From positions 2,356,001 to 2,420,000 of the forward strand of contig NZ_JBGBPY010000001.1 of the NCBI RefSeq assembly GCF_041107455.1: a DNA stretch of 64,000 nt, written 5' to 3'. Below, piece after piece: positions 11,959 through 23,945 of the stretch (the first letter of the stretch is position 1; every line of letters begins with the position of its first letter). The notes below the pieces were generated by a model. It saw only the letters and a list, made by a program, of their open reading frames with translations. It had not been told where the DNA came from and made no database searches. This DNA is from Rhodanobacter humi. GTDB taxonomy: Bacteria; Pseudomonadota; Gammaproteobacteria; Xanthomonadales; Rhodanobacteraceae. The position numbers and the translations under genes were made by a program.

Positions 11959-13035
11959 ATGGAAATGCACGACGTCGTATTCGACGATCGCTACGAGACG
12001 GTCGAGGGCCACCTCGAACGGGATCGCGACACCGTGATCGGCCTCTGGCGCGGCCAGATCGGCTGGCGGGACCAGCTCGACCGGATGTATGACGTGTTCT
12101 ACCTGGGCTGTCCGTTCAGGCAACCGCGGTTGCAACTGCTGCGTCATCGCGCCAGCGGCGAGATCGTGGGCACCGTCGGCGTGGGTCCGCGACCCATGCT
12201 GTGGCAGGGACGCGAACGGCTGGCCGGCGTCGCCAGCCATTTCGTGGTGCTGCCGGCGCATCGCTCGCTCAAGCCCGCGACCCTGCTGGCGCGGGCCATG
12301 GCCGCCATCTGCCTGGAGCATTTCGCGTTCGGCTACGCCATGACCAACGCCCGCGGCGGCGCGGTCTGCAAGCGTGCGGGTTTCGCGGTGCCCGCGCAGC
12401 TGTCCCGGCACGTGCGCGTGCTGCGCTATCGCGAGTACATGACGCGTGTGCTGCCCGGTCCGCTCGGTCGCGCCGGCGGCGCGCTGCTGGACGCTGCGCT
12501 CGCTGCCAGCCGGCACCTGCCTCTGCCGGGGCGCCGCGCCGCCCTGCACGTGGCCTGGACGGATGCCGTCGATCCCCGCATGCAGGTGTTGTGGGAGCAG
12601 TCCGAGCATGGCGAGGGCCTGTGCACGGTGCGCAGCACGCAGATACTCGAGTGGCGCTTCCTCGGCCTGCCCGCGGTACGCCGCCGCTTCCTGCTGGTCG
12701 CCCCGGCGTCGGGCGCGCCGTTGCTGGCGTGGTTCGCCTGCGAGACCAACGTGCGCGCACCCGGGCTCATGACCGTGACCGACGCCTGGTTCGCCGGCGG
12801 CGTGCGCACGGCCGACCGCCGTGCGATCCGCGAGCTGTGCCGGATGGGCTACGCGGCCGGCTACGACGCGATCGAGCTGCGCCTGACGGCCGCCCGGCCC
12901 GTGCTCGATGCGTGGCACGCCGAGGGTTTCGTCACGCGCGGCCGGCAACCGTTCTTCGTGCACGGCATGGACGCACGCCGCGACGGTGACGTCGGCATCG
13001 GCCTGCACATCACCGACATCGAGCAGGATGGTTGA
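11959..13035 (+). CDS. GNAT-like acyltransferase, exopolysaccharide-associated
   Basis: A 358-residue protein. The N-terminal half has the look of a GNAT fold (residues about 50-110, a GEIVGTVGVGPR strand followed by a helix starting near AHRSLKP), and the C-terminal part looks like a second, degenerate GNAT half ending in FHGMD-like strands. I recognise the type from capsule/exopolysaccharide clusters, but acceptor and donor are unknown. Start chosen at ATG 11959, preceded by CGGAG; the open frame continues upstream but that stretch is low-quality and overlaps the divergent oxygenase gene. It is transcribed divergently from the NRPS locus and convergently to the heparinase-like gene, so it could belong to either cluster. 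Confidence 0.7.
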   Translation: MEMHDVVFDDRYETVEGHLERDRDTVIGLWRGQIGWRDQLDRMYDVFYLGCPFRQPRLQLLRHRASGEIVGTVGVGPRPMLWQGRERLAGVASHFVVLPAHRSLKPATLLARAMAAICLEHFAFGYAMTNARGGAVCKRAGFAVPAQLSRHVRVLRYREYMTRVLPGPLGRAGGALLDAALAASRHLPLPGRRAALHVAWTDAVDPRMQVLWEQSEHGEGLCTVRSTQILEWRFLGLPAVRRRFLLVAPASGAPLLAWFACETNVRAPGLMTVTDAWFAGGVRTADRRAIRELCRMGYAAGYDAIELRLTAARPVLDAWHAEGFVTRGRQPFFVHGMDARRDGDVGIGLHITDIEQDG

Positions 13036-13073
13036 AGGGCGCTTGCACACGGCCGGCATCTCCACCGCTGCAC

Positions 13074-15884
13074 TCATCCCGTATACGGCCTGGGATAGCC
13101 GGATACCGGCCGGTTGGACACCGGTGGCGGCCGCAGTGTCGGCTGCTGCACGCTGCCGCCGCTCACCGTGAAGCTGAGTACGCCGTGCACGCTGCTCATG
13201 GTGGAGCCGCCCGGAGTCACCGTGATGGTCTGCTGGTTGCCGTTGGTCGCGACGTTCACGGTGTAGCCGGTCGACGGCGCCAGGTCGGTGATCACGTGCA
13301 GCGCGGCAAGGTTGTCGACGGTGTAGCCGATCGTGCCGCTCAGCGGCGTGCCGGCCGCACCCGTGCTGCTGACCACCACCGCACTGCCGTCCGATGCCGC
13401 CAGCTGCACGCCGAGGATGCCGCCCTGGGCGACGATCACCGGCTTCGCGCCGGCCACCGTGGATGACGCGGTGGACAGGTCGAACACGGTCAGCCATTGC
13501 TGGCTGGCGCCCGCGACCGGCGAGCGCACCTGCACCTGCCATGCCTTGGTCGGGTTGCTGGACGGGTACATCGCCGTGGTGGACAGCGTGGCGTTCTGCG
13601 GCAGCACGGTGGTCATCGCGCCGGCGTAGCTGCCGCCATAGGTGATGTCGAGGCGGTTACCGCCGGTACTGGTGGTGCTGGAGGCCGGATTCGCCGGGAA
13701 ATGCCAGGCCAGGTACTGGTCGTAGCTCGCGCTGCCCGCCGTGGTGCGGTCGTAGACCACGAAGCGGTTGGGCCGCACGTACACGATCTCGCGCGACCAG
13801 TTGGTCACGGCCGGCCCGGCGGCGAAGCGGCGGTACATGTCCTGCAGACCGGTCGCCAGCACGTAGACGTAGCTGCTGCCGTCCTCGAACGCGGCGACTT
13901 TGGTGCTGGCCTGGTTGCTTTCGGTGGTGCTGGCGAACTGGCCGTACTGCTCGGCCGGCGCGCCGTTGCTCAGGTTGCGCACGTAGAAGATGTTGTAGAT
14001 CTGGCGGTTGCCCGAGTAGACGTTGCCGCTGCTGAAGCTGCCGTAGTTGTCGTTGTAGACCAGGTTCTCGTCGGCGGTGCCGTTGGGGTTGTGCACCAGC
14101 CAGCCGGTGGCGTTGAGCAGCAGCGGCGTGCCGCCGCGCACCAGGGCCAGGCTGCCCTGGTCGAAGTATTCCTCGCCCTGCCCGGGGTTGTTCGCGTAGG
14201 GCGCGGCGCGGAAGGACATCCAGGCGGCACTGTTGCCCCAGTCCGAGCGCGCCGCGACCGCGCCCAGGCCCGGCGCGAAATACGACAGCGGCAAGCCGCT
14301 CACCGGCGCCGTCGTGCCGGCCGGGTCCAGCGAAAGGAAGCGCAGCCACTCGTCCGCGTAACCGTAGCCGCTGGTGGCCGCGTCCACGTCGGCCAGGTAC
14401 TGGCGGAAGATCGCGGTGTGCGGCGAGCCCCAGTAGCCGAGCGCGCCGAGCAGTTGCTGGAACAGGCCCACCTGGGTCGTGCCCGGCGGCTGGCTGTCGG
14501 AGTTCGAATGGTTGGTGTCGCGGTCATCGAAATAGGTACGAGAGGGCCAGGTGAAGTGCATCGCGTACTCGGCGCTGTCCGTCGGATAGCTGTACGGTGC
14601 GCTGGCGTGCACCAGGTCCTGGCCGGTGGCGGTTTTCACCTCGCGCATGGGCAGGGTCATGTTGAGGATGCCCAGCGGCGCGTAGTTGGCGTAACCCTCC
14701 GGCCAGCCGCCGCCCAGCAGGTGCAGCTGGTAGTACGGCTGCACGCGCTTGGCGAACTGGTTGTTCAGCCAGTCGTCCCATTCCGCCGGCCCCGAGGGGT
14801 TCTCGTCGTAGGTGGCCAGCGCGATGGCGGCCTTGGCGTGGAAGTAGCCCGCGTAGTAGTTGCTCTGCGGATGCGCGTACTCGAAATCGGCGCAGCCGTT
14901 CGGCGCCTCCCAGGCGGTGATCCAGGCGTTCGCGGTGGTGTAGACCTGCGTGCGCTGGGTCGGCGTGAGCAGGTCCCAGACCCAGTCGTAGCCCAGGCCC
15001 ATGCCGACGCCGTAGAAGCGCATGCCGTAGCCGCTGTCGGTGCAGGGCGGCTGGCCCTGGCTGCCGGAGGCGGACATCTTCATCAGGATGTCCACGGCCT
15101 TGGCGCCATAGCTGGCGGCCGCCGAGGCGTTGCTGGTCTTGAGCACCTGGTAGCACATGCCCTCGGCCAGCAGCGCGGGCACGTAGTCGCTGCCTTGGTA
15201 GCCCTGGCCGAGGTTGGGCAGGTTCGGGTAAGCGTTGCCCGAGGGATATTCGACCGTGCCGCCGATGTAGGAGTCGCACTTGGCCTTCAGCGCCGTCCAT
15301 TGCGGATTGGAGGAGGTGGCCCGCTGGCGCAGCGCGGCCAGCGTGGTGCCGTCCAGGATCAGGCGCGGATGCGGCGCCAGCGTCACGGCGGCCAGCGCCC
15401 GCACCCCGAAGGCGGCCGGCGTGGGCGTGGAAGCGGGTGCGCCGTGCGCAGGCGGCGTCACCCGGGCATCCACCAAGGCCAGCACGTGCGCGGGCTTGCA
15501 GGGGGCGACGCCGGCTTCGCAAGGCAGGTCCTGGTGCATCCACGCCAGGCTCTCCGAGGACAGCTGCACGGCGGCGGCGACATCCGGCGTGGCTCGCGCC
15601 GCTTGCATCACCGGCGCGGCGGGTGCGGGCTGCTCGGGCGCCTCTGCGACGGGAGTCGGTGCGGGGGAGACGTCTGGTTCCGCTGTCCGGACCGCGGCGG
15701 CTGTCGTCGTCGGGCTGGCCGGCAGCGGCGCCACGCGTTCGTTGCGGATGCGCACGATCGCTTGTGCCATCACCACAGCTGCCAGCAGGGCCGCGACTGC
15801 GGCCAGCATCGCGCGCCAGCGCCAGTGGCGACGGCGGCGCTGGACAGAAGTGTCCGGGTGACCCGGCAAGCTTCGGCTCGGCAT
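13074..15884 (-). CDS. Exported heparinase II/III-like (polysaccharide lyase-type) protein
   Basis: A 936-residue protein with a basic N-terminus followed by one hydrophobic segment (about residues 25-45), consistent with an uncleaved signal anchor or signal peptide. An Ala/Pro-rich linker precedes an alpha/alpha-toroid-like region (about 180-520: HPRLILDG, GYDWVWDLL, YAHPQSNYYAGYFH) and a beta-rich heparinase II/III-like region (about 560-900: GEEYFDQGSLALVRGG, VYDRTT). This layout is that of alginate/heparin-type lyases. It lies 55 bases after the sugar transferase on the same strand, so it probably turns over or trims the polysaccharide made by this cluster. Catalytic residues could not be fixed by eye. 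Start: ATG 15884 (MPSRSL). Confidence 0.75.
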   Translation of the reverse strand: MPSRSLPGHPDTSVQRRRRHWRWRAMLAAVAALLAAVVMAQAIVRIRNERVAPLPASPTTTAAAVRTAEPDVSPAPTPVAEAPEQPAPAAPVMQAARATPDVAAAVQLSSESLAWMHQDLPCEAGVAPCKPAHVLALVDARVTPPAHGAPASTPTPAAFGVRALAAVTLAPHPRLILDGTTLAALRQRATSSNPQWTALKAKCDSYIGGTVEYPSGNAYPNLPNLGQGYQGSDYVPALLAEGMCYQVLKTSNASAAASYGAKAVDILMKMSASGSQGQPPCTDSGYGMRFYGVGMGLGYDWVWDLLTPTQRTQVYTTANAWITAWEAPNGCADFEYAHPQSNYYAGYFHAKAAIALATYDENPSGPAEWDDWLNNQFAKRVQPYYQLHLLGGGWPEGYANYAPLGILNMTLPMREVKTATGQDLVHASAPYSYPTDSAEYAMHFTWPSRTYFDDRDTNHSNSDSQPPGTTQVGLFQQLLGALGYWGSPHTAIFRQYLADVDAATSGYGYADEWLRFLSLDPAGTTAPVSGLPLSYFAPGLGAVAARSDWGNSAAWMSFRAAPYANNPGQGEEYFDQGSLALVRGGTPLLLNATGWLVHNPNGTADENLVYNDNYGSFSSGNVYSGNRQIYNIFYVRNLSNGAPAEQYGQFASTTESNQASTKVAAFEDGSSYVYVLATGLQDMYRRFAAGPAVTNWSREIVYVRPNRFVVYDRTTAGSASYDQYLAWHFPANPASSTTSTGGNRLDITYGGSYAGAMTTVLPQNATLSTTAMYPSSNPTKAWQVQVRSPVAGASQQWLTVFDLSTASSTVAGAKPVIVAQGGILGVQLAASDGSAVVVSSTGAAGTPLSGTIGYTVDNLAALHVITDLAPSTGYTVNVATNGNQQTITVTPGGSTMSSVHGVLSFTVSGGSVQQPTLRPPPVSNRPVSGYPRPYTG

Positions 15885-15939
15885 GGCGAATCCTCGGATC
15901 AGATGGGTCCGCCAGGCCGTTCCCGACGGGGGCTTCCGG

Positions 15940-17325
15940 TCAGCGTGCACCGCGACGGAACAACACCACCTCGACCGTCTGGATCAGTATCAGCAGGTCG
16001 AACAGCAGGTTGTTGTTCTTGACGTAATAGAGGTCGTACTTGAGTTTCTCGGCGGCGTCGTCCTCCGACGCGCCGTAGGGGTAGCGCAGCTGCGCCCAGC
16101 CGGCCAAGCCCGGCTTGAGGCAGTGGCGCAGGTTGTAGTAGCTGATTTTCTGCGCGAGATCGGCGACGAACTGCGGCCGCTCGGGCCGTGGGCCGATGAA
16201 GCTCATCTCGCCCTTCAGCACGTTCCACAGCTGCGGCAGCTCGTCCAGCCGCACCTTGCGGATGAAGCAGCCGACGCGGGTCACGCGGTCGTCGTTCTTG
16301 GCCGCCCAGCGCGCCACGCCGTCGCATTCGGCGTCCGTGCGCATGCTGCGGAACTTGATCAGCCAGAAGGTGCGGCCGCGCACGCCCACGCGTTCCTGGC
16401 GGTACAGGATGGGCTGGCCCGGGCCGGATTCGAGATGAATGGCCAATGCCGTCAGCAGCATCAGCGGCCAGGTCAGCGCCAGCACCAGCAGCGCCGCGGC
16501 GAGGTCGAAACAGCGCTTGCTGAGCCGGCGCATCGGCGAGGCGTAGAAGCCGCCCGAGTAGACCAGCCAGGAGGGATACGTCAACGCCAGCTGCACACGG
16601 CCGGATTCGCGCTCGAAGAAGGTGGTGAGGTCGGTCACCTCGATGCCCAGCTGCCGGCATTCGAGCAACTCGTCCATCATCAGGCTGCCGCGGCGATCGT
16701 CGACGCCGACCACGATCTCGTCGATGCCGTGTCGTTCGGCCCAGACGTCCAGCGGCGCATCGGGCGTGACCAGCAGTTCCACGGGCACGTCGACGGCCTC
16801 GCCCGGGCGGGGCACGAAACCGACCACCACGAAGCCGCGCCGGTCGGAGCGGCGGCGCATGCGGCTGTGGATCTGCGACGCGCGCGTGCCGCCGCCGAGG
16901 ATCAGGATGCGCCGCTTGAACGCCTCCACCTCGACCAGCTGCAGGAACGCCGCGCGGAACGCGGTGACCGCCACGAAGCCGAGCGCCAGCGCGATGCCCA
17001 GCACGCCGCGGCCCACGTAGGCCTTCGGCAGCACGTAATAGGCCACGACCAGACCCAGTCCGCCGAGCGCGAAACCGACCGCCTGGCGCGCCAGCAGGCC
17101 GAACCAGGTCGCGCGCATGTGCGCCTGATACTGGCCCATCGCCGCCAGGCCGAGCACCAGCACTCCGGCGAACATCAGCGAACGCGCGGGCAGGTGGCTC
17201 AGTTCGTCGATGCTGCCGAAGCGCACCCAGATGGCGATGCTCAACGACGCGCAAAGCAGAAGCATTTCGGCCACGGCCAGCAGAATCAGCCAGCGCGTGG
17301 ACTGTCGGTGCATGAAGCGCAACAT
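15940..17325 (-). CDS. Undecaprenyl-phosphate sugar transferase (EpsB/WcaJ type)
   Basis: A 461-residue polyprenyl-phosphate hexose-1-phosphate transferase that starts lipid-linked repeat-unit assembly for an exopolysaccharide. It has several N-terminal membrane helices (about residues 8-130), a CoA-binding-like central domain (RRILILGGGTRASQI), another helix, and the C-terminal bacterial sugar transferase domain with RQERVGVRGRTF, KFRSM, VRLDELPQLWNVLKGEMS and GPRPERP, including the catalytic Asp-Glu pair. The length fits the PEP-CTERM/EpsH-associated EpsB-2 type. Start ATG 17325 follows a strong purine-rich site (GGGGGAGAGGG). The frame is open upstream, but that stretch is the promoter region with a CRP-like site. 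The heparinase-like gene follows in the same operon. Confidence 0.93.
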   Translation of the reverse strand: MLRFMHRQSTRWLILLAVAEMLLLCASLSIAIWVRFGSIDELSHLPARSLMFAGVLVLGLAAMGQYQAHMRATWFGLLARQAVGFALGGLGLVVAYYVLPKAYVGRGVLGIALALGFVAVTAFRAAFLQLVEVEAFKRRILILGGGTRASQIHSRMRRRSDRRGFVVVGFVPRPGEAVDVPVELLVTPDAPLDVWAERHGIDEIVVGVDDRRGSLMMDELLECRQLGIEVTDLTTFFERESGRVQLALTYPSWLVYSGGFYASPMRRLSKRCFDLAAALLVLALTWPLMLLTALAIHLESGPGQPILYRQERVGVRGRTFWLIKFRSMRTDAECDGVARWAAKNDDRVTRVGCFIRKVRLDELPQLWNVLKGEMSFIGPRPERPQFVADLAQKISYYNLRHCLKPGLAGWAQLRYPYGASEDDAAEKLKYDLYYVKNNNLLFDLLILIQTVEVVLFRRGAR

Positions 17326-17385
17326 CCCTCTCCCCCTTCCCCGGCATCCGGTGCCGGTGGGATTGGAAGAGTAGCAATGCGGCGA

Positions 17386-17446
17386 GCCGGTGTCCATAAC
17401 ATTTACGTGACCGTTTCGCAATATGTGTTTTGCGAAACAGATCACA
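17386..17446 (-). promoter_or_regulatory. Promoter with CRP/Clp-like site and 26-bp palindrome for the sugar transferase gene
   Basis: On the minus strand TTGCGA (17421-17416) and TATGGA (17398-17393) are spaced by 17 bases, predicting transcription from about 17386. Upstream, 17431-17446 matches the CRP consensus TGTGA-N6-TCACA at nine of ten positions (plus strand TGCGA-N6-TCACA). The -35 hexamer lies inside a perfect 8-bp inverted repeat, GTTTCGCA/TGCGAAAC (17413-17420 and 17431-17438, spacer 10), which shares half with the CRP-like site. The CRP site is centred about 52 bases before the predicted start, an atypical distance. Clp, the CRP homologue of xanthomonads, is known to control exopolysaccharide genes. 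Confidence 0.5.
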
Positions 17447-17677
17447 AAACATGAAATTACCCTCACCGGATGAGCCATCCCGCCGGAACCCGCTTGCCGC
17501 GAATGGACCCCGGCGCCGGGGTGCTGCATGGGCGGGCACATGGCGGGCGGGCACGACGAAACGCCCGACTTGCCGGCTTCGACGGAGGGGGGCAGGGTTG
17601 GTGCGCGGAGCCTGCCGGCCGCGCCGGTGCCGGGCCCGCCCCGGCGGGATGCCGGGCAGGCGTCGGTTGCCGCCGGC
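17447..17677. other. Intergenic region, no gene seen
   Basis: GC-rich stretch downstream of the epimerase stop and upstream of the sugar transferase promoter. It contains short GC palindromes (for example CCCCGGCGCCGGGG near 17508-17521) but no T-run that would make a convincing intrinsic terminator, and no ORF with a plausible start site. Confidence 0.5.
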
Positions 17678-20007
<2,330 letters not shown>

Positions 20008-20221
20008 GCGAGCGTCCTTGGGATCTGCTGGCTGGCACGCGGCTGCCTCTGGGCGGCCGCGACGGATGGCGGCGGTCGCGCCGCCGCGGTCGCGGACGGA
20101 GCCGCGTGCCGCAGGCGCGGGATCGCATGCGCGATCCGTGACGCAGGCGCTCCCGCTCGACCTATCGTAGCGGCTGCCCAGTCCTGTCGCATAGCACGTG
20201 CGGTCGCCGGCGTGGCTGCGT
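20008..20221. other. Intergenic region between polysaccharide and threonine operons
   Basis: About 210 bases, mostly GC-rich. It must hold the promoter of the wbpO-wbpP pair and the end of the thr operon, but I see neither a clear -35/-10 pair nor a convincing terminator. Confidence 0.4.
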
Positions 20222-21556
20222 TCAGGCCGTAGCCTGCTCGCGCAGCCAGCGCTCCAGCGCCGCATCCGCCGCTGCCAGCGGCTCGGCGCTGGCTGAGCGT
20301 TGCAGCATCGCCGCCAACGCGGACGGCACGTCGACGGGATGGCCGAGCAGCGGCTCGACCACCTGCTCGAACTTCGCCGGATGCGCGGTGGCGACCACGG
20401 CCCACGGCTGCGTGTCGCCGCTGGCGCGGAGGCGATCGAGCAGGTGCACGGCGGTCGCCGTATGCGGGCAGAACACTTCGCCATGCTCGCGCGCGTGTGC
20501 GGCAAGCGTGTGACGGATGCCGGCGTCGTCCACGCTTTCGGCGTGCAGGGCGTGGCGCAGCGCCACGTCGTCGCTCCCGAAAGTCCAGCGCAGGCGCTCG
20601 AAGTTGCTGGGCGCGCCCACGTCCATCGCGTTGGCCAGCGTGGCGATCGCTTCGCGCGGCGCGTAATCGCGGCCGGCGAAGAACTCTGGCAAGGTGGCGT
20701 TGGCGTTGCAGGCCAGCCGTACCTCGCCCACCGGCAGGCCCAGCGCGCGCACCCACAGGCAGGCCAGCGCGTTGCCGAGGTTGCCGGTGGGCACGATGAA
20801 GTTGAGCGCTGCACCGCGTTCGCGCCAGAACGCCAGCGCGGCATGCGCGTAGTAGCTCATCTGCGGCAGAAGCCGGCCAAGGCTGATGCTGTTGGCGGAG
20901 CTGAGCGGCACGTCGCGTTGCAGTTCCGCGTCGTTGAGCGCGGCCTTCACCATGCGTTGGCAGTCGTCGAAGCGGCCGGCCACGCGCAGCGCCTGCACGT
21001 TGTCGCCGAAGCAGCCGAGCTGGTGCGCCTGCCGCGGCGAGACCAGGCCGTCGGGATACAGGATCACCACGCGCACATTTGAATCCGGCACGCCCGGCTG
21101 GCGATGGAACGCCGCGCCCACCGCCGCGCCGGTATCGCCCGAGGTGGCGACCAGGATGGTCAGCGGCCGCGCATCCGCCCGCGGCAGCCGGCGCAGGCAG
21201 GCGGCGAGAAAGCGCGCACCCACGTCCTTGAACGCCGCCGTCGGCCCGTGGAACAACTCCAGCACCTGCGCATCGCGATACGGCAGCGTGCGCAACGGCA
21301 CCGGGAAATCCAGCGCCTCCGCACAGATCGCCGGCAGTTCGGAGGCGAGCGGGTCACCCGCGAAGAACGGCGCCAGCAACGTCGCCGCGGTATTCGCCAG
21401 CGTTCCCTGTGCATCGAAGTCCGTGGGATCGAGCGCGGGTAACCGCTCCGGCACATACAAGCCGCCATCCGGCGCCAGCCCCGCGGCGATCGCTTCGCCC
21501 AATGTGGCGGCCGGTGCGCGGCCGCGTGTGCTTAGGTAGCGCGGCGTGTCACTCAT
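20222..21556 (-). CDS. thrC: Threonine synthase
   Basis: A 444-residue PLP enzyme converting O-phospho-L-homoserine to threonine. Visible features: the N-terminal [27 protein letters not shown], the PLP-lysine motif [11 protein letters not shown] (lysine about residue 110), [25 protein letters not shown], and [10 protein letters not shown]. Start ATG 21556 (MSDTP) overlaps the end of thrB by eight bases (ATGAGTGA), which indicates coupling. Last gene of the thr operon. Confidence 0.96.
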   Translation of the reverse strand: MSDTPRYLSTRGRAPAATLGEAIAAGLAPDGGLYVPERLPALDPTDFDAQGTLANTAATLLAPFFAGDPLASELPAICAEALDFPVPLRTLPYRDAQVLELFHGPTAAFKDVGARFLAACLRRLPRADARPLTILVATSGDTGAAVGAAFHRQPGVPDSNVRVVILYPDGLVSPRQAHQLGCFGDNVQALRVAGRFDDCQRMVKAALNDAELQRDVPLSSANSISLGRLLPQMSYYAHAALAFWRERGAALNFIVPTGNLGNALACLWVRALGLPVGEVRLACNANATLPEFFAGRDYAPREAIATLANAMDVGAPSNFERLRWTFGSDDVALRHALHAESVDDAGIRHTLAAHAREHGEVFCPHTATAVHLLDRLRASGDTQPWAVVATAHPAKFEQVVEPLLGHPVDVPSALAAMLQRSASAEPLAAADAALERWLREQATA

Positions 21557-22544
21557 GCTCCATCCCGTCATCGACCAGCACCGCCGCCGGCCCATCGATC
21601 GGCGCCACGAAGGCGTCGCTGCCCAACCCGGCTTCGGCGAACGCCGCCCGCATCGCGACGGCAGCCGCCTCCGCCTCGGCGCGATGCTCGAACCAGCCGA
21701 ACACGCTGGGCCCGCCGCCGGAAATACTCGCCCCCAGCGCGCGATGATCCAGCGCGGCCTGCTTCACGCGCGCGAAGTTCGGCACCAGTGGCGCGCGGCG
21801 CGGCTCCACCAGCACGTCCTTCAGGCCCTCGCGCACCAGCGCGGCGTCGCCGCGGAAGCAACCGGCCAGCAGCAGCGACAGGTTCGCGCTCTGCGCCACG
21901 AACTCGCCCAGCGCGTAATGCCCGGCCAGCGCGGCGCGCGACTTGCGCGTCTCCAGCACGTAGTGCGGATGCACCAGCGCGCAGTGCCAGTCGGCGGGCA
22001 CCGGGATGCGCAGCACGCGCTCGTGCGTGGCCAGCGTGAGTCCGCCCAGCAGTTGCGGGCCCACGTTGTCGCCGTGGCGGCCGCCGCTGGCCACCGCCTC
22101 GCCGTCCATCGCGAAGCCGTACAGCGCCTCGCGCGGCAACGGCCGTTCCAGCAGCGCGTTCGCGGCCACCAGCGCGGCCACGCAGGAGGCCGCCGAGCCG
22201 GCCATGCCCGAGCCCAGCGCGATGCCCTTGTGCAGCACGAGTTCGAAACCGTGGTGCAGGCCCAGCGCCTTGCGCAGCGCGAGCAGGGCGGCGCCGGCGG
22301 TGTTGTGCTGCGCTTCCAGGGGCAGCTCGCGGGTCACGCCGTGGATCGCCGCGATGCGTACGGTCGGCTCGGCGATGCGGCGCACTTCGGCGCGGTCGCC
22401 GGCGCCGGCCATGCTGTGGCCGAGGATGTCGAAGCCCACGCCCACGTTGCCCACGCAGGCGGGCGCGAAGGCGGCGGCGTGGTCCAGGCGGGGCGATCGT
22501 GTGCTCATGGGTTCCTGCAGCGGGGCGTCGGCGAGGGCGTTCAT
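21549..22544 (-). CDS. thrB: Homoserine kinase
   Basis: A 331-residue GHMP kinase phosphorylating homoserine. N-terminal [16 protein letters not shown] and the ATP-binding [14 protein letters not shown] (the GHMP P-SSS-type loop, about residues 105-120) are both present, with C-terminal [13 protein letters not shown]. The ATG overlaps the homoserine dehydrogenase stop (ATGA) and its end overlaps thrC, so the three enzymes are translated as a tightly coupled set. Confidence 0.96.
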   Translation of the reverse strand: MNALADAPLQEPMSTRSPRLDHAAAFAPACVGNVGVGFDILGHSMAGAGDRAEVRRIAEPTVRIAAIHGVTRELPLEAQHNTAGAALLALRKALGLHHGFELVLHKGIALGSGMAGSAASCVAALVAANALLERPLPREALYGFAMDGEAVASGGRHGDNVGPQLLGGLTLATHERVLRIPVPADWHCALVHPHYVLETRKSRAALAGHYALGEFVAQSANLSLLLAGCFRGDAALVREGLKDVLVEPRRAPLVPNFARVKQAALDHRALGASISGGGPSVFGWFEHRAEAEAAAVAMRAAFAEAGLGSDAFVAPIDGPAAVLVDDGMEHE

Positions 22545-23692
22545 GCCTGCACCCCCAGCGACTCGGCGATGCGCAGCAGGTCGGCGAACACGCCGGCCGC
22601 GGTGACTTCCGGCCCCGCGCCGGGGCCTTGCACCTGCAGCGGATTATCGCAGTAGCGGCGGGTGGTGAACTGCACCACGTTGTCGGTGAGCCGACTGTGC
22701 GCGAAGGCATGCGCGGTCGGCAGCACCGCGAGGCGCACGCTGGCGCGGCCATGGTGGTCGAGGCTGGCGACATGCCGCAGCACGCCGCCTGCGGCGCGCG
22801 CGGCGGCCAGTTTCGCAGCCAGCGGCGCGTCGAGTTCGGCCAGGCGCTGCATGAACTCGTCGAGCGATACCGCCGCCAGTCCGGGCGGTACCAGGCTCTC
22901 CACGTCCACCTGTTCCAGCGACAGCGGCCAGCCGGCCTCGCGGGCGAGGATCACCAGCTTGCGCGCCACGTCGAGGCCGGACAGGTCGGCGCGCGGGTCG
23001 GGTTCGGTATAGCCCAGCGCATGCGCCTCGCGCAGCAGCGCGGAGAACGGCTGGCTGCCGTCGTGGCGGTTGCACAGCCACGCCAGCGTGCCGGAGAACA
23101 TGCCCTCGATGCCTAGCAGTTCGTCGCCGGTGTCGAGCAGATCGCGCAGGGTCTGCACCACCGGCAGGCCGGCGCAGACGGTGGCCTCGTAGCGAAAGCG
23201 CGCACCGCCGGCGCAGGCGGCGCGGATCGCCTGCCAGCGCTCCAGCGGGCCGCTGCCGGCCAGCTTGTTCGGCGTCACCACGTGCAGGCCGGCGGCCAGC
23301 CAGTACGGGTAGTGCGCGGTCACCGCCTCGCTGGCGCTGCAGTCGATCAGCAGCGCGTGGCGGTCGCCGTCGCCGCGTACGTGGGCGGCGAACGCGTCGA
23401 GGTCGTTCGGTCGCCAGGTCTGCGCGCCGCCGTGGCGGCCGTTGAGCTCGGCGTCGTCGCAGTCCAGCCACATGCGCTTGCTGGCCACCACGCCGCAGAG
23501 TTTCAGGTCCAGTGCGTGGTCGCGCGCCAGCCGCGGTTGCGCCGCGCGCAACTGGTCCAGCAACGCACCGCCGACCCGGCCGGGGCCGATCACGCCCACC
23601 GCCAGCGTGCGCCGGCCGGTGGTGCCGATGCGCGGCATCGCCAATGGCGGCAGGGGGTGCAGCAGGACTTGTTCGGGTGCACAGGTAATCAC
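22541..23692 (-). CDS. Homoserine dehydrogenase, stand-alone
   Basis: A 383-residue enzyme reducing aspartate semialdehyde to homoserine. It resembles the C-terminal half of the bifunctional ThrA/MetL proteins: the dinucleotide motif [17 protein letters not shown] (about residues 32-48), [20 protein letters not shown], the [18 protein letters not shown] and [11 protein letters not shown] segments, and [16 protein letters not shown]. There is no aspartokinase domain; only about 30 residues precede the Rossmann fold, and the leader/attenuator region lies immediately upstream. Aspartokinase must therefore be encoded elsewhere, whereas many gammaproteobacterial thr operons start with the fused enzyme. 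Confidence 0.93.
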   Translation of the reverse strand: MITCAPEQVLLHPLPPLAMPRIGTTGRRTLAVGVIGPGRVGGALLDQLRAAQPRLARDHALDLKLCGVVASKRMWLDCDDAELNGRHGGAQTWRPNDLDAFAAHVRGDGDRHALLIDCSASEAVTAHYPYWLAAGLHVVTPNKLAGSGPLERWQAIRAACAGGARFRYEATVCAGLPVVQTLRDLLDTGDELLGIEGMFSGTLAWLCNRHDGSQPFSALLREAHALGYTEPDPRADLSGLDVARKLVILAREAGWPLSLEQVDVESLVPPGLAAVSLDEFMQRLAELDAPLAAKLAAARAAGGVLRHVASLDHHGRASVRLAVLPTAHAFAHSRLTDNVVQFTTRRYCDNPLQVQGPGAGPEVTAAGVFADLLRIAESLGVQA

Positions 23693-23742
23693 GGCGGCCT
23701 CTCCGTTGGAGGCCCGTCCCGTCTGGCGTGTCGGCGCGTGCC

Positions 23743-23766
23743 GGCCCGCCTCGTCGAGGGCGGGCC
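23743..23766 (-). terminator. Hairpin between thr leader peptide and homoserine dehydrogenase (attenuator candidate)
   Basis: Perfect 8-bp stem GGCCCGCC/GGCGGGCC with an 8-base loop, 15 bases after the leader-peptide stop on the minus strand. Position and partner gene fit transcription attenuation of the thr operon. No U-run follows the stem, so termination would be weak or Rho-assisted. An antiterminator pairing was not worked out. Confidence 0.5.
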
Positions 23767-23781
23767 GTTGCGTGGGAAAAC

Positions 23782-23937
23782 TCAGCTACGCACGATGCTC
23801 CGCCCGGGACGCGTGGTACCGGTGCCGGTGGTAATCGTGGTGGTAATGATGCTGGCGATGTCGCCCGCGCGCGACGGCATGCGGCCGGCGGAAGCCGGGG
23901 CGAAGTGCATGCGGACGAGGGCGGAATACGGCGACAT
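23782..23937 (-). CDS. thrL: thr operon leader peptide
   Basis: A 51-residue open frame on the minus strand, directly upstream of the homoserine dehydrogenase gene. Its centre reads ITTTITTGTGTT, a run dominated by Thr and Ile codons, exactly what a threonine/isoleucine-sensing attenuation leader needs. Three in-frame ATGs exist: 23937 (51 aa), 23910 (42 aa) and 23880 (32 aa); none has a good Shine-Dalgarno. The longest is favoured because the predicted transcription start is about two bases before it, implying a leaderless message. The stop lies 15 bases before a GC hairpin. Not similar in sequence to E. coli thrL beyond the Thr/Ile run. Confidence 0.72.
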   Translation of the reverse strand: MSPYSALVRMHFAPASAGRMPSRAGDIASIITTTITTGTGTTRPGRSIVRS

Positions 23938-23945
23938 GGTGCTGA

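Noticed and set aside
2162-15861. Many long plus-strand open frames opposite the NRPS/PKS and polysaccharide genes (up to about 900 codons)
   Set aside because: They lie antisense to well-supported genes, have Arg/Gln/His-rich translations typical of high-GC shadow frames, and match no family.
20008-20844. Extension of the nucleotide-sugar dehydrogenase to 704 residues
   Set aside because: The extra part runs antisense-like through thrC and an intergenic region; the family N-terminus begins at the ATG at 20007.
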